Of a stretch of DNA of 64,000 nucleotides, positions 1 through 7,733 are shown piece after piece. The notes below the pieces were generated by a model, which ran no database searches, was not told the origin of the DNA, and saw only the letters and a program-made list of their open reading frames with translations. The position numbers and the translations under genes are program-made. Source of the DNA: Achromobacter xylosoxidans (GTDB lineage Bacteria > Pseudomonadota > Gammaproteobacteria > Burkholderiales > Burkholderiaceae_B); assembly GCF_001457475.1 (NCBI RefSeq), contig NZ_LN831029.1, forward strand, positions 5,766,001 to 5,830,000, given 5' to 3'. The stretch's first letter is position 1. Each line of letters begins with the position of its first letter.

Positions 1-788
1 AGCGGCAGCACGACCTGGTCTGCCAATGGCGACAGCCCCATGCCGCCGATCACCATGTCGCTGCGCTCGTCCACGATGCCCTTGCCCTTGTAGGTCGTGA
101 TCAGCGGAATCCTCAACTCCCGCACCAGCGCCTCGACCTGCGCCTGCGCGTGATGATGCAGGGCCTCGACCCCGGCGATGATCACGGGCCGCCTGGCCGC
201 CGCCAGCCAGGCGCGGGCTTGCTGGAAGCGCTCCGTATCGGCCGGCGCCACCGGCGCCGGCGGCACGCGCCGCGCGCCCCTGGCGGGCATGACTTCCTGC
301 AGGGCCACCGAAATCGGCACATCCACGTGCACCGGCCCCGGCGGGTCGTCCATGGCGATGGCGAGCGCCTTGTCGATGATGGCCTGCGCGGCGCCGGCGG
401 ACATGCGCAGCGATGCCTTGGTGATCGGCCGCATCAATGCCGCGTGGTCGAACACCTGGTGCGTATAGGTGGCGGCCTCGTCCTCGTCGACGCAGCCGGT
501 GATGAACAACATCGGCACCCGGTCCTGCAGCGCGTTGGCGACCACGTTGACGGCGTTGGCGACGCCCGGCCCCAGCGTCGCGATCAGCACGCCGGGCGCG
601 CCGGACCGATGAAACGCGCCTTCGGCCATGAAGCCGCCGGAGTTCTCGTGCTTGACCAGCGTGAACTTCACGCCGGCTTCGTCCAGGCCGCGCATGACCG
701 ACAGCACCTCCCCTCCCGGGATGCCGAACGCGTGCCGGCACCCCGCCTCATAAAGACGCTGGCCGATGATCTGGGAAACGGTAGACAT
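1..788 (-). CDS. Thiamine-diphosphate-dependent enzyme, acetolactate synthase/decarboxylase-like (N-terminal part)
   Basis: The gene starts at ATG 788 and runs off the left edge, so only the first 262 or so residues are visible. They form the N-terminal pyrimidine-binding domain of the TPP enzyme superfamily (acetolactate synthase, benzoylformate and 2-oxoacid decarboxylases). The start MSTVSQIIGQRL is followed by HAFGIPGGE and the catalytic glutamate in VKHENSGG (Glu48), then ATLGPGVANA and a DDPPGPVHVDVP stretch. The beginning of the central domain (KGKGIVDERSD) is also present. It lies 106 bp downstream of an aminotransferase gene on the same strand. By inference the pair transaminates an amino acid and then decarboxylates or ligates the resulting 2-oxoacid. 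The substrate cannot be told without the C-terminal half. Confidence 0.85.
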   Translation of the reverse strand, partial: MSTVSQIIGQRLYEAGCRHAFGIPGGEVLSVMRGLDEAGVKFTLVKHENSGGFMAEGAFHRSGAPGVLIATLGPGVANAVNVVANALQDRVPMLFITGCVDEDEAATYTHQVFDHAALMRPITKASLRMSAGAAQAIIDKALAIAMDDPPGPVHVDVPISVALQEVMPARGARRVPPAPVAPADTERFQQARAWLAAARRPVIIAGVEALHHHAQAQVEALVRELRIPLITTYKGKGIVDERSDMVIGGMGLSPLADQVVLP

Positions 789-894
789 GGATGATCCAGA
801 AAAAAGCGGGACGCGGTTCCGGGGCCGATGCGGTCGGCTCGTCGCGCCCCTTGTTGCAGGAATGCCGACCGGCCGCGCCGATCGGGCAAGGCGT

Positions 895-2094
895 TCAGGT
901 CAGGTTGCCCAAGGCATACGCCATGCGTTCGGCGGCGATGCGCAGGTTCTCGTCCGAGGTCGCGTACGACAGCCGCAGGAAGCCCGGCATGCCGAAGCCG
1001 GAGCCGGGCACCACCGCGACGCCGGCTCGGAGCAGATAGGCAGCCAGGGCCACGTCGTCGGCGATGCGTTCGCCGCCAGGCGCCTGGCGGCCAAGACAGG
1101 CCCGCACGTCGGGAAACAGGTAGAACGCGCCTTCGGGCCGCGGCGTATGGAGCCCGGCGATCCCGGAAAGCGCGTCATGCAGGAAGTCGCGGCGGCGCTG
1201 AAAGGCCTGGCAACGCCGCCGCACTTCGTCCTGCGGCCCTTCCAGCGCGGCCACCGCCGCGGCCTGGGAGATGGACGAGGTGTGTGAATTGATCTGCATC
1301 TGCAGCTTGGTCATCGCCTCGATCAGGTGCCGCGGCCCGCAGGCGTAGCCCAGGCGCCATCCCGTCATGGCATAGGCTTTCGACACGCCGTTGACGGTCA
1401 GGATGCGATCCGCGAGGTCCGGCGCCACCTGCGCCAGGGTGTGGAAGGCGCGTCCGTCGTACAGGATGTGCTCGTAGATATCGTCGACCAGGATGAAGAA
1501 ATCCCGGTGGGGACTTTGGCGGATGACCTGCGCGAATTCGGCCAGTTGGGCGCGGTCGTAGGCGGTGCCGCTGGGATTGCTGGGCGAATTCAGGACCAGC
1601 CATTTGGTCCGGGGGCCGATCGCCGCCGCCAGATCGGCCGCCGCCAGCGCATAACCGCGCTGCGGCGACGTCGTGATCGGGCGCAACACGCCGCCATTCA
1701 TGGCGACGATATCGCTGTAGGAGGCCCAGTAAGGCGCCGGCATGATGACCTCATCGCCCGGGCTCAGGGTCGCCAGGAACGCCTGGTAGATGACCTGCTT
1801 GCCGCCACAGCCCACGCTGATCTCGGCGATGGAGCAGTCGATGCCGTTGTCGCGCCTGAACTTGGCGACGATGGCCTCGCGCAGCCGCGTGCTGCCGTTG
1901 ATGGGGGTGTAGCGGGTTTCACCATCGCGGATGGCGCGGATCGCCGCCTCGCCGATGTGCTGCGGCGTGGGGAAATCCGGCTCGCCGAGCGTCATGTCGA
2001 TGACGCTGTGGCCTTGCTGGATGGCCTGGCGGGTTCGTTCCGCCATGACCTGGATGGGGGAAAGGCGCAGAGCGGAGATGATGGGAGCGAACAT
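895..2094 (-). CDS. Class I/II PLP-dependent aminotransferase
   Basis: This 399-residue protein has the length and motifs of the aspartate/aromatic aminotransferase fold type I family. PSNPSG carries the pyridine-ring Asn173, LVDDIYEH has the Asp/Tyr that bind PLP, and SKAYAMTGWR carries the Schiff-base Lys239. A C-terminal LRLSYATSDENL holds the arginine expected to bind the substrate carboxylate. It is a cytosolic enzyme that moves an amino group from an amino acid to a 2-oxoacid. The family does not fix the substrate. It is divergent from a LysR gene across a 73-bp gap rich in ATTCAA half-sites, and is followed by the TPP enzyme gene, so the two are probably one LysR-controlled catabolic operon. 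Confidence 0.9.
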   Translation of the reverse strand: MFAPIISALRLSPIQVMAERTRQAIQQGHSVIDMTLGEPDFPTPQHIGEAAIRAIRDGETRYTPINGSTRLREAIVAKFRRDNGIDCSIAEISVGCGGKQVIYQAFLATLSPGDEVIMPAPYWASYSDIVAMNGGVLRPITTSPQRGYALAAADLAAAIGPRTKWLVLNSPSNPSGTAYDRAQLAEFAQVIRQSPHRDFFILVDDIYEHILYDGRAFHTLAQVAPDLADRILTVNGVSKAYAMTGWRLGYACGPRHLIEAMTKLQMQINSHTSSISQAAAVAALEGPQDEVRRRCQAFQRRRDFLHDALSGIAGLHTPRPEGAFYLFPDVRACLGRQAPGGERIADDVALAAYLLRAGVAVVPGSGFGMPGFLRLSYATSDENLRIAAERMAYALGNLT

Positions 2095-2138
2095 GGGCGG
2101 AATCCCTGACGAGTTGGAATCAGTCTAGAATTCACATG

Positions 2139-2167
2139 ATTCAATCTCAATTGAATTTGGATTCAAT
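2139..2167. promoter_or_regulatory. Candidate LysR operator: three overlapping ATTCAA/TTGAAT half-sites
   Basis: ATTCAA (2139-2144) and TTGAAT (2151-2156) form an inverted repeat with a 6-bp spacer. The same TTGAAT pairs again with ATTCAAT (2161-2167). The array sits in the 73-bp gap between the divergent aminotransferase and LysR genes and touches the LysR start codon, as expected for an autoregulated LysR promoter. No Shine-Dalgarno sequence is visible before ATG 2168, so that transcript may be leaderless or weakly translated. Confidence 0.6.
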
Positions 2168-3082
2168 ATGATTTCGCCCCTCGGGCCCGACGTCCCCACC
2201 CTGCGCCAGCTGGAACTGCTGTTGTCCCTGGCCAGCGCCGACGGCATCGCCAGTGCCGGCGCCAAGATCGGCATGACGCCCTCGGCCACCAGCCACGCCC
2301 TGCGCGCGCTGGAGTCGACCCTGGGCGTGCTGCTGATCGACCGCAATGCGCCGCAGCTCGAACTGACCCATGCGGGCGAGCAGATCCTGCCGCACGTGCG
2401 CGACGTGTTCGCGGCCCTGCAACTGATCCAGGCCACGGCCAACGCCAGCGTCGGCCTGAAAAGCGGGATGCTGAAGATCGGCTCGTTCGGCCTGAGCTCG
2501 TCGCTGCGGCTGTTGCCGCCGCTGTTGCAGCAGTTTCGCAAGCTGTATCCGGGCATCGACCTGAGGGTCTTCGAAAAGGCCGACGCGGACATCGTGCAGG
2601 ACCTGATAGAGCGGCGCCTTGAAATCGGCGTCGTCACGCTGCCCAAGCCGCAGTTCGACACCGTGACGATCGCCAACGACGAGCTGGTGGCCGTGGTGCC
2701 GGCGCGGCACGAGCTGGCCAGCCTGGACACGATCGAAGTCGGGCGGCTGGCGCAGTTCCCCTTCATCCTCACGCATGCGGGTTCACAGGGGCTGGTGGCC
2801 AGGATGTTCAGCCGGGCCGACGTTTCGCTCAAAGTGACCCACGAGCTGTCGCAGATGCTCTCCATCCTCGACTTCGTCGCGCGCGGCGAAGGCATTTCGG
2901 TGGTGGCGTCGCTGGCCCTGCCGGCCAGGTACGACGGCGTGGTCTACAAGGCGATCGCGCCCCTCACTTCCCGCAGGGTCGGGTTGGCCTGTCTCAACGA
3001 AAGCCGGCTGTCGCCCGCGGCCGCGGCGTTCTGGAAACTGGCCAAATCGCGCAGCCGGAAAAAACACGCGCCAACCGCGTGA
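2168..3082 (+). CDS. LysR-family transcriptional regulator
   Basis: 304 residues, the normal LysR length. The N-terminal winged helix-turn-helix spans about residues 10-70 (LRQLELLLSLASADGIASAG, then PSATSHALRALE), followed by a periplasmic-binding-protein-like effector domain. It is divergent from the aminotransferase/TPP operon, which it probably regulates. Its stop is 7 bp from the stop of a convergent LysR gene with closely matching sequence, both in the DNA-binding helix and at the C-terminus (GLACLNESRLSPAA against GLACLNERRLSPAA). The two are inverted paralogues. Confidence 0.9.
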   Translation: MISPLGPDVPTLRQLELLLSLASADGIASAGAKIGMTPSATSHALRALESTLGVLLIDRNAPQLELTHAGEQILPHVRDVFAALQLIQATANASVGLKSGMLKIGSFGLSSSLRLLPPLLQQFRKLYPGIDLRVFEKADADIVQDLIERRLEIGVVTLPKPQFDTVTIANDELVAVVPARHELASLDTIEVGRLAQFPFILTHAGSQGLVARMFSRADVSLKVTHELSQMLSILDFVARGEGISVVASLALPARYDGVVYKAIAPLTSRRVGLACLNESRLSPAAAAFWKLAKSRSRKKHAPTA

Positions 3083-3089
3083 GCCGCCG

Positions 3090-4001
3090 TCACATCACCG
3101 GAAACGTCATGCCGGGCGCGGCCTCGCGCACCATGGTCCAGAATGCGTGGGCGGCTGGGGAAAGCCGCCGTTCGTTCAGACAGGCCAGTCCGATGCGCCT
3201 TTTGACCGCGGGGCCGATCTTCCGGTAGACCAGGCCGTCGTAGCGGTCGGGCAACACCAGCGACGCCAGCACGGAAATGCCCTGGCCTCTCCTGACGAAC
3301 TCCAGGATCGACATGATCTGCGAGAGATCGTGGGCGATGCGCGGCGTGATGCCGGCGCGCTCGAACATGCGCGTGATCACCGGCTGCGAGCCGGCGCGCG
3401 TCATGATGAGCGGATACGCGGCCAGGTCCTTGACGCCGATCACGCTCAGCCTGACCAGCGGATGCCCCTGCGGCAGCACGACCATGAGTTCGTCGGACAC
3501 CAGGGGCAGCGTATCGAAGTCGGGTTTGGGCAGCGCCACCACGCCGATCTCGATGCGGCGCTCGATCAGGGCGCGCTCCATTTCCGGATCGGGCTTTTCG
3601 GTGACGAAGACGTCGACGCCCGGATAGCGCGCCTTGAACATCTCCAGCAACTGCGGAAGGATATTCAACGACGAACTCGCGCCCAGCGATCCCAGCGTCA
3701 GCATCCCGGCGCGCAGCCCCGCGCTGGCGCTGACCGTGGCCCGCACCACCTGCAGGGACGCGAACACGTCGCGCACGTGCGGCAGGATCTGTTGCGCCGC
3801 GTAGGTCAGCTGGACGCCGGTGACATTGCGGTCGATCAACGGCGCGCCCAGCGTCAGTTCCAGCGTCTTGAGCGCATGGCTTGTCGCCGACGGCGTCATC
3901 CCCAGGCGCGCGCCGGCGCTGGCGATGTTGTCCGAGGACGCCAGCGCGATGAACAGTTCCAATTGCTTCAACGACAGGGATTTGGCGGCCTTGTCTGTCA
4001 T
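3090..4001 (-). CDS. LysR-family transcriptional regulator, inverted paralogue of the 2168-3082 gene
   Basis: 303 residues from ATG 4001 (MTDKAAKSLSLKQLELF). In-frame codons upstream are arginine- and alanine-rich and do not look like LysR sequence, so they are left out. The HTH (MTPSATSHALKTLE) and the C-terminal RRIGLACLNERRLSPA match the neighbouring LysR protein almost residue for residue over long stretches. The target is unknown. Unlike its paralogue, it has no divergent enzyme gene next to its promoter; only a short unknown operon lies beyond. Confidence 0.88.
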   Translation of the reverse strand: MTDKAAKSLSLKQLELFIALASSDNIASAGARLGMTPSATSHALKTLELTLGAPLIDRNVTGVQLTYAAQQILPHVRDVFASLQVVRATVSASAGLRAGMLTLGSLGASSSLNILPQLLEMFKARYPGVDVFVTEKPDPEMERALIERRIEIGVVALPKPDFDTLPLVSDELMVVLPQGHPLVRLSVIGVKDLAAYPLIMTRAGSQPVITRMFERAGITPRIAHDLSQIMSILEFVRRGQGISVLASLVLPDRYDGLVYRKIGPAVKRRIGLACLNERRLSPAAHAFWTMVREAAPGMTFPVM

Positions 4002-4180
4002 TGTCGACGGTCCCCTTGCATCGAGAACGGCCGCCGGAAGACGAGCCGCTTGAAATGTCGAGTGAGTATATACATCGGCCCCCTGCCCGGCGCGGGCCTT
4101 CAATGCGCGATCCGGAAATGGCATCATGGCAGACCGCGCCGGCATTTCGCCATTCGCCGCGGCCCTGAACCGGAGCCGGC

Positions 4181-4324
4181 ATGACGCAGTTGCACGAACG
4201 ATTCCTGGAAGCGCCTGTCCGGCGCCGCGGCACGGTGAAACGCGCGGACGTCGCAGGCCTGTCCGGCGACATGACGCCGCCGCGCCGGGAATCATCGCGG
4301 CCGCAAGGCCAAGGGGCTGCCTGA
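4181..4324 (+). CDS. Small ORF (47 aa) translationally coupled to the next gene
   Basis: An arginine-rich 47-residue reading frame (MTQLHERFLEAPVRRRG...) whose TGA stop overlaps the ATG of the next gene (TGATG). I do not recognise it. The overlap and shared direction are the only support. It could be a real leader or coupled small protein, or a chance ORF in GC-rich DNA. Confidence 0.3.
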   Translation: MTQLHERFLEAPVRRRGTVKRADVAGLSGDMTPPRRESSRPQGQGAA

Positions 4325-4746
4325 TGGCGACGGCGCAATCCGCGACGCTGCAACCCTGCGTGCATGATGGCATTCCCACCCGGGAAACCTGGCTGGATTG
4401 CGTGTCGGCCGACGGCGGCCGGCTGCGCCTGGTGTTGCTGGCGGAAGAAGCTCGGGCCACCGCCACGCTGCTGGCATCGGCCCGCGCCATCGCGCAAGCG
4501 CTGCCGGCGCGCCTGGACGCCGCGTTGCGCTTCCTGTGGCAGGCCGGCCGCGAAACCGGCGATCCCGACGATGCGCCCGCCGCCTTCATGGAAGGCTTTG
4601 CGCCGTCCGACCTGGTGATGGCGGCCGATGGCGGCTACGTCCTGCATCTCGCGCCGCGCGACGCGGCCTGGTTCATGCCGGGCTACTGGCCGTCGCTGCG
4701 GTTTTCGGCCGACCACGCCCCCGCGGGATGGACCTGCGAATCCTGA
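4324..4746 (+). CDS. Hypothetical protein, 140 aa
   Basis: The frame stays open upstream to 4126, but ATG 4324 (MATAQSATLQPCVHDG) is the first point where the sequence looks protein-like. It has acidic and aliphatic segments, a helix-like ATLLASARAIAQALPARLDA, and a tryptophan-rich end (AWFMPGYWPSLRF, GWTCES). It has no signal peptide or membrane segment. No family is recognised. Its 3' end overlaps the convergent 4683-5276 gene by 64 bp, next to a long palindromic hairpin. A short cytoplasmic protein is likely; the function is unknown. Confidence 0.5.
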   Translation: MATAQSATLQPCVHDGIPTRETWLDCVSADGGRLRLVLLAEEARATATLLASARAIAQALPARLDAALRFLWQAGRETGDPDDAPAAFMEGFAPSDLVMAADGGYVLHLAPRDAAWFMPGYWPSLRFSADHAPAGWTCES

Positions 4747-5276
4747 CCCATCCATCTCGAAGCGCGATCGCGCTTTGAGATGCCCGCGGCGCCGGCCACA
4801 ACCGCCAGTGGTGGTGGCAGCAGCAACGGCAGGCTCGCCGCGATACGATGCGCCTGCAACGGCAGCAGGCCCTGGATGGTGCCAAGGTCATTGGCCGCGT
4901 CGGCACGCGCGCGCAACGCCGCCTGTTCCTCGCGCAAAGCCTGGTTGTTCGCGATGCCCCGCGCCAGCAGGCGGGCCTGCGCGTCGTGGAACGCCTGGAT
5001 CGCATTGCGCAGGCAATGGGCAGTGTATTGATCGCCCAGCCGGTCAAGGGGCACGCCGACGGCCGGCCTGCCGGCGCCCGCGCCGCGTTGCGGCGATGCC
5101 GCCGTTGCCGCGGCCTGCGAACGCCCCGCCTGCGCGAGCGCCAACGCCGCGGCCTGCGTGCGCGCGAAGCTCGCCCGCTCGGTCCGAGCCTGTGCCCGCA
5201 GGCGTTCGGCACGGTAGGGATCGCGGACATCGTCGATCCGGACCGAGCCCATGGGATCAATGGCTTTGGCGCTCAT
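4683..5276 (-). CDS. Hypothetical alanine-rich helical protein, 197 aa, second gene of a TetR-linked operon
   Basis: ATG 5276 overlaps the stop of the upstream membrane-protein gene by 4 bp (ATGA), so the two are almost certainly co-translated. The protein begins MSAKAIDPMGSVRIDD and has long Ala/Arg/Gln-rich helices with coiled-coil character (REEQAALRARADAAND). It ends with a hydrophobic proline-rich segment (SLPLLLPPPLAVVAGAAG) that could contact the membrane. The last 33 codons read through a 30-bp palindrome and then lie opposite the 3' end of the convergent gene, so that tail may not be conserved. No family recognised. Confidence 0.5.
   Translation of the reverse strand: MSAKAIDPMGSVRIDDVRDPYRAERLRAQARTERASFARTQAAALALAQAGRSQAAATAASPQRGAGAGRPAVGVPLDRLGDQYTAHCLRNAIQAFHDAQARLLARGIANNQALREEQAALRARADAANDLGTIQGLLPLQAHRIAASLPLLLPPPLAVVAGAAGISKRDRASRWMGQDSQVHPAGAWSAENRSDGQ
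4753..4782. terminator. 30-bp near-perfect palindrome between convergent genes
   Basis: CATCTC (4753-4758) and GAGATG (4777-4782) flank a perfect 16-bp palindrome AAGCGCGATCGCGCTT (4760-4775), with one mismatch between arm and core on each side. It would fold into a very stable hairpin on either strand. There is no T-run, so it may be a bidirectional RNA-end structure rather than a classical intrinsic terminator. The minus-strand ORF reads through it. Confidence 0.5.
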
Positions 5277-5791
5277 GCCGATGCCCTTCGGATGGCGGGC
5301 TCGCGCCGGCGCTGCGCGCGGATCCAGAGCATCTGCGCCACCACGCCCACCGCGAACAGCGCCAGCCACGTCGCCAACGCGCCACGCACCAAGGGCGATT
5401 GCGGCCCATCGGCAAGCGGATGCGAGAGCGGCAGCCGCGTCAACGTTTCGGCAATGCCGGGAATCCACATCAGGAAAAAACTGAACGAGAACCCAAGCTG
5501 GGACAGATAGGGCCGCGCCCGCACGCGCGGCGGCAGGCGCGACGCCAGCAAGGCGCCCGCGATCGACAGCAGCGCCAGGATGCCCAGCGCATGGCCGGCG
5601 TTGAATCCGCCGGTGCTGGACAATCCGAAGGCGGTGAACACGGCCACCAGCAATCCACCCAGGTAGACCTTGCCGGCGACTGTCGCGCTGTCGATTCCGC
5701 GATAACGCGCGAAGCTGTACAGGCCCGCGATGGCGGGCACGAGACTGATGAGGGTATGGGCAGCCCCCAGCGGGGAAATGGGATGAGGCAT
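5273..5791 (-). CDS. Multi-pass membrane protein of unknown function, TetR-linked
   Basis: 172 residues from ATG 5791 (MPHPISPLGAAHTLISL); the frame also contains an earlier start that would reach into the operator. About four or five hydrophobic segments are visible: HTLISLVPAIAGLYSF, YLGGLLVAVFTAFGL, ALGILALLSIAGALLAS, LGFSFSFFLMWIPGIAE and LATWLALFAVGVVAQML. The C-terminus is basic (RAQRRREPAIRRA), suggesting a cytoplasmic end. It overlaps the next gene by 4 bp, and its upstream region carries a 14-bp palindrome also found in variant form before the adjacent tetR-like gene. It may be a TetR-derepressed membrane component. No transport or enzymatic motif recognised. Confidence 0.7.
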   Translation of the reverse strand: MPHPISPLGAAHTLISLVPAIAGLYSFARYRGIDSATVAGKVYLGGLLVAVFTAFGLSSTGGFNAGHALGILALLSIAGALLASRLPPRVRARPYLSQLGFSFSFFLMWIPGIAETLTRLPLSHPLADGPQSPLVRGALATWLALFAVGVVAQMLWIRAQRRREPAIRRASA

Positions 5792-5814
5792 GGATGCAGT
5801 CTCCAGGAAAAACA

Positions 5815-5828
5815 ACCAACTAGTTGGT
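5815..5828. promoter_or_regulatory. TetR-type operator, perfect palindrome ACCAACTAGTTGGT
   Basis: A 14-bp perfect palindrome 24 bp upstream of the membrane-protein start. A related imperfect palindrome containing ACTAGTTGGT lies upstream of the tetR-like gene (6553-6574). A site shared by a regulator and its neighbouring operon is the usual TetR arrangement and suggests repression of both units. Confidence 0.7.
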
Positions 5829-5881
5829 AGGTTTAATGGTTCAAAAAAATGCGCGCCGGCCGGCGCGCATCGCGGGAATCG

Positions 5882-6469
5882 TCAGGCAGGCGCGGTCAGT
5901 TGGCGGATGGCCGCGCGCGTAACCGAGGCGAACGCGTCGGGATCGCCGACGGCCCGCGCGGTCAGCATGGCGCCGTGGACGGTGGACATGAACGCCTGCG
6001 CTTCGGCCTGGACGCCATCACGAAGACGGAAATGGCCCGTGGCCACGCCCTTTTCCAGCACCGACGCCAGCCAGCCGCTCAACTCGCCGAAATACGCGCG
6101 CACTTCGTCGGCGATTTCCGGGGGAATCATCGGCAATTCGGCAGCCAGCATCGCGCAGATGCACATGGGCAGCGAGCCCTCGCGGATGCACTGGGCCCAG
6201 TACTCGGTATAGGCGGTAAGCCGCGCCAGCGGATCCTCGACGTGCCGATCGAGTCCGGCCAGGCCTTCACGCGCCTGCGCGCGGTGCCGCGCAACGACCG
6301 CCAACACCAGCTCCGCCTTGGTCGGAAAATGGTGATGGATACTGGCCTTGCCGATATGCACCCGCTCGGATACGTCGGCATAGCTGAATCCGTGGTATCC
6401 ACCGGCGGCAAGCAGCAGCTTGGTCTGCTCGACGATCTCGATGGCCCGGGGGGAAAGCTCCAGACTCAT
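5882..6469 (-). CDS. TetR/AcrR-family transcriptional regulator
   Basis: 195 residues. The N-terminal HTH covers about residues 8-55: IVEQTKLLLAAGGYHGFSYA, then VSERVHIGKASIHHHFPTKAEL, the hallmark TetR recognition helix. The C-terminal part is an all-helical ligand-binding domain (SVLEKGVATGHFR, FMSTVHGAMLTARA). It lies just upstream of, and in the same direction as, the membrane/hypothetical operon. Both promoters carry the ACTAGTTGGT palindrome, which indicates autoregulation and control of that operon. The inducer is unknown. Confidence 0.92.
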   Translation of the reverse strand: MSLELSPRAIEIVEQTKLLLAAGGYHGFSYADVSERVHIGKASIHHHFPTKAELVLAVVARHRAQAREGLAGLDRHVEDPLARLTAYTEYWAQCIREGSLPMCICAMLAAELPMIPPEIADEVRAYFGELSGWLASVLEKGVATGHFRLRDGVQAEAQAFMSTVHGAMLTARAVGDPDAFASVTRAAIRQLTAPA

Positions 6470-6552
6470 GGGAATTCACTGTGGTGACTGGCGGGGGGCA
6501 AGATGCCCTGGCGCCCGAGCCGCATCGGACGGATCCGGACGGCTGCATGCGG

Positions 6553-6574
6553 CAACCAATCTACTAGTTGGTTG
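6553..6574. promoter_or_regulatory. Candidate TetR operator upstream of the regulator gene
   Basis: CAACCAA and TTGGTTG form the arms of a 22-bp imperfect palindrome that includes ACTAGTTGGT, the core of the site at 5815-5828. It lies 84 bp before ATG 6469 and just past the 3' end of the upstream LysR gene. Confidence 0.6.
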
Positions 6575-6596
6575 GTTGACTGTCAAGCATGCCGCT

Positions 6597-7556
6597 TCAA
6601 CCCGCGACCAGCTCGGCCAGCGGCGCGTCCGCCGCCGGCCGCGCCAACGCCTGCAGGTGTTGCCACAACCGCTCGGCCTGCTCCGCCAGGATGGCCTCCC
6701 CGCGCAGCAATCGCAGGCGCAGCGGCACCTCGAACGCCGCGCCACCCGCGCGTACCAGCTTGCGGGCGTCCAGGTCGCCGCGCACCAGCGACAGCGGCAG
6801 CCATGCCACGCCCAGTCCTGACAACGCCATGAGCCGCAAGCCGTCGGTAAGGCTGGCGTTGTGGCTCTGTTGCAGGTCCAGGTCCAGCCCATCCAGCAAG
6901 GGGCGCAATGACCAGCCCAGATGGCATTCGTCCGCATAGCCCAGGAACGAGATGGCCTGGCCGCCGGCCCGCGCCAGGTCGTAAAGCGGCCGGCCCGCCG
7001 CATTGGGCGCGCTGACCGGCACCAGGCGTTCGCCGCCCAGTTCCAGCCAGCGCAGTCCGCCGCCCTCGGCGGACAGGCCGACGCGCCGCGCCACCGCCCC
7101 GCCGGCGTCGAACAGGGCCACGGCATAGTCGGCCGCGCCTTCGTCGAGCAGGGCAAGGCACTCGGGCAGGTTGTCGGACTCGACACTGAATTTGGCGTCC
7201 CGGAAATCGCTGTGCAGGCGGGGAATCCAGTCGGGGAAGAACACCGCCGACATGATGTGGGGCGCGCAAAAGCGGATCCGCTGCTGGCGGTCACGCGCGT
7301 CGGTGCGGACCGACTTGCGCAAGCCTTCCAGCGCATAGACCACCTCGGTCGCCACCGCCTGCAAGCGCAGGCCCGCGTCGGTCGGTTCCAACGCCGCCTT
7401 GCGACGGTCGAACAGCGGCACGCCGAGCCACTGCTCCAGGCCCTGGATGCGGCGGCTCAAGCCGGACACCGAAACGTGGCAGCGTTCGGACGCCCGGCTG
7501 AAGCTCCTGAGCTGGCACAGGACCAGAAAATCCTTGAGCGCGACGAGGTCGATCAT
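6597..7556 (-). CDS. LysR-family transcriptional regulator
   Basis: 319 residues from ATG 7556 (MIDLVALKDFLVLCQLRSFS). The HTH (CHVSVSGLSRRIQGLEQWLG) and the following LFDRRKAALEPTDAG are typical, and the C-terminal two-thirds is the effector-binding domain. It is divergent from the DHDPS-family/Bug/enolase/dehydrogenase operon, with a 6-5-6 inverted repeat in the gap, so it is the likely activator of that operon. Confidence 0.9.
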   Translation of the reverse strand: MIDLVALKDFLVLCQLRSFSRASERCHVSVSGLSRRIQGLEQWLGVPLFDRRKAALEPTDAGLRLQAVATEVVYALEGLRKSVRTDARDRQQRIRFCAPHIMSAVFFPDWIPRLHSDFRDAKFSVESDNLPECLALLDEGAADYAVALFDAGGAVARRVGLSAEGGGLRWLELGGERLVPVSAPNAAGRPLYDLARAGGQAISFLGYADECHLGWSLRPLLDGLDLDLQQSHNASLTDGLRLMALSGLGVAWLPLSLVRGDLDARKLVRAGGAAFEVPLRLRLLRGEAILAEQAERLWQHLQALARPAADAPLAELVAG

Positions 7557-7637
7557 GTTTGCGCATTCCTCAAAGAGAATCACCTCGAAAGTGTACTTCC
7601 GGCCTTTATTCCCAGGGACGTCTTTTCCGACGAGTGA

Positions 7638-7654
7638 TTTGCGGATTTCGCAAA
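7638..7654. promoter_or_regulatory. Candidate LysR box TTTGCG-N5-CGCAAA
   Basis: A 17-bp inverted repeat with 6-bp arms and a 5-bp spacer, in the 177-bp gap between divergent LysR and DHDPS-family genes. It fits the T-N11-A pattern bound by LysR proteins. Confidence 0.5.
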
Positions 7655-7733
7655 CCAGCACGGCGATTCGGCAACCGTTGCGGGCCTCGGCGCCACTACG
7701 ATGGGGCATCCGCCTTCTTTCCGGGAACCGTCC

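Noticed and set aside
2944..4755. 603-codon minus-strand frame across both LysR genes
   Set aside because: Arg-rich shadow spanning two real genes; no domain content.
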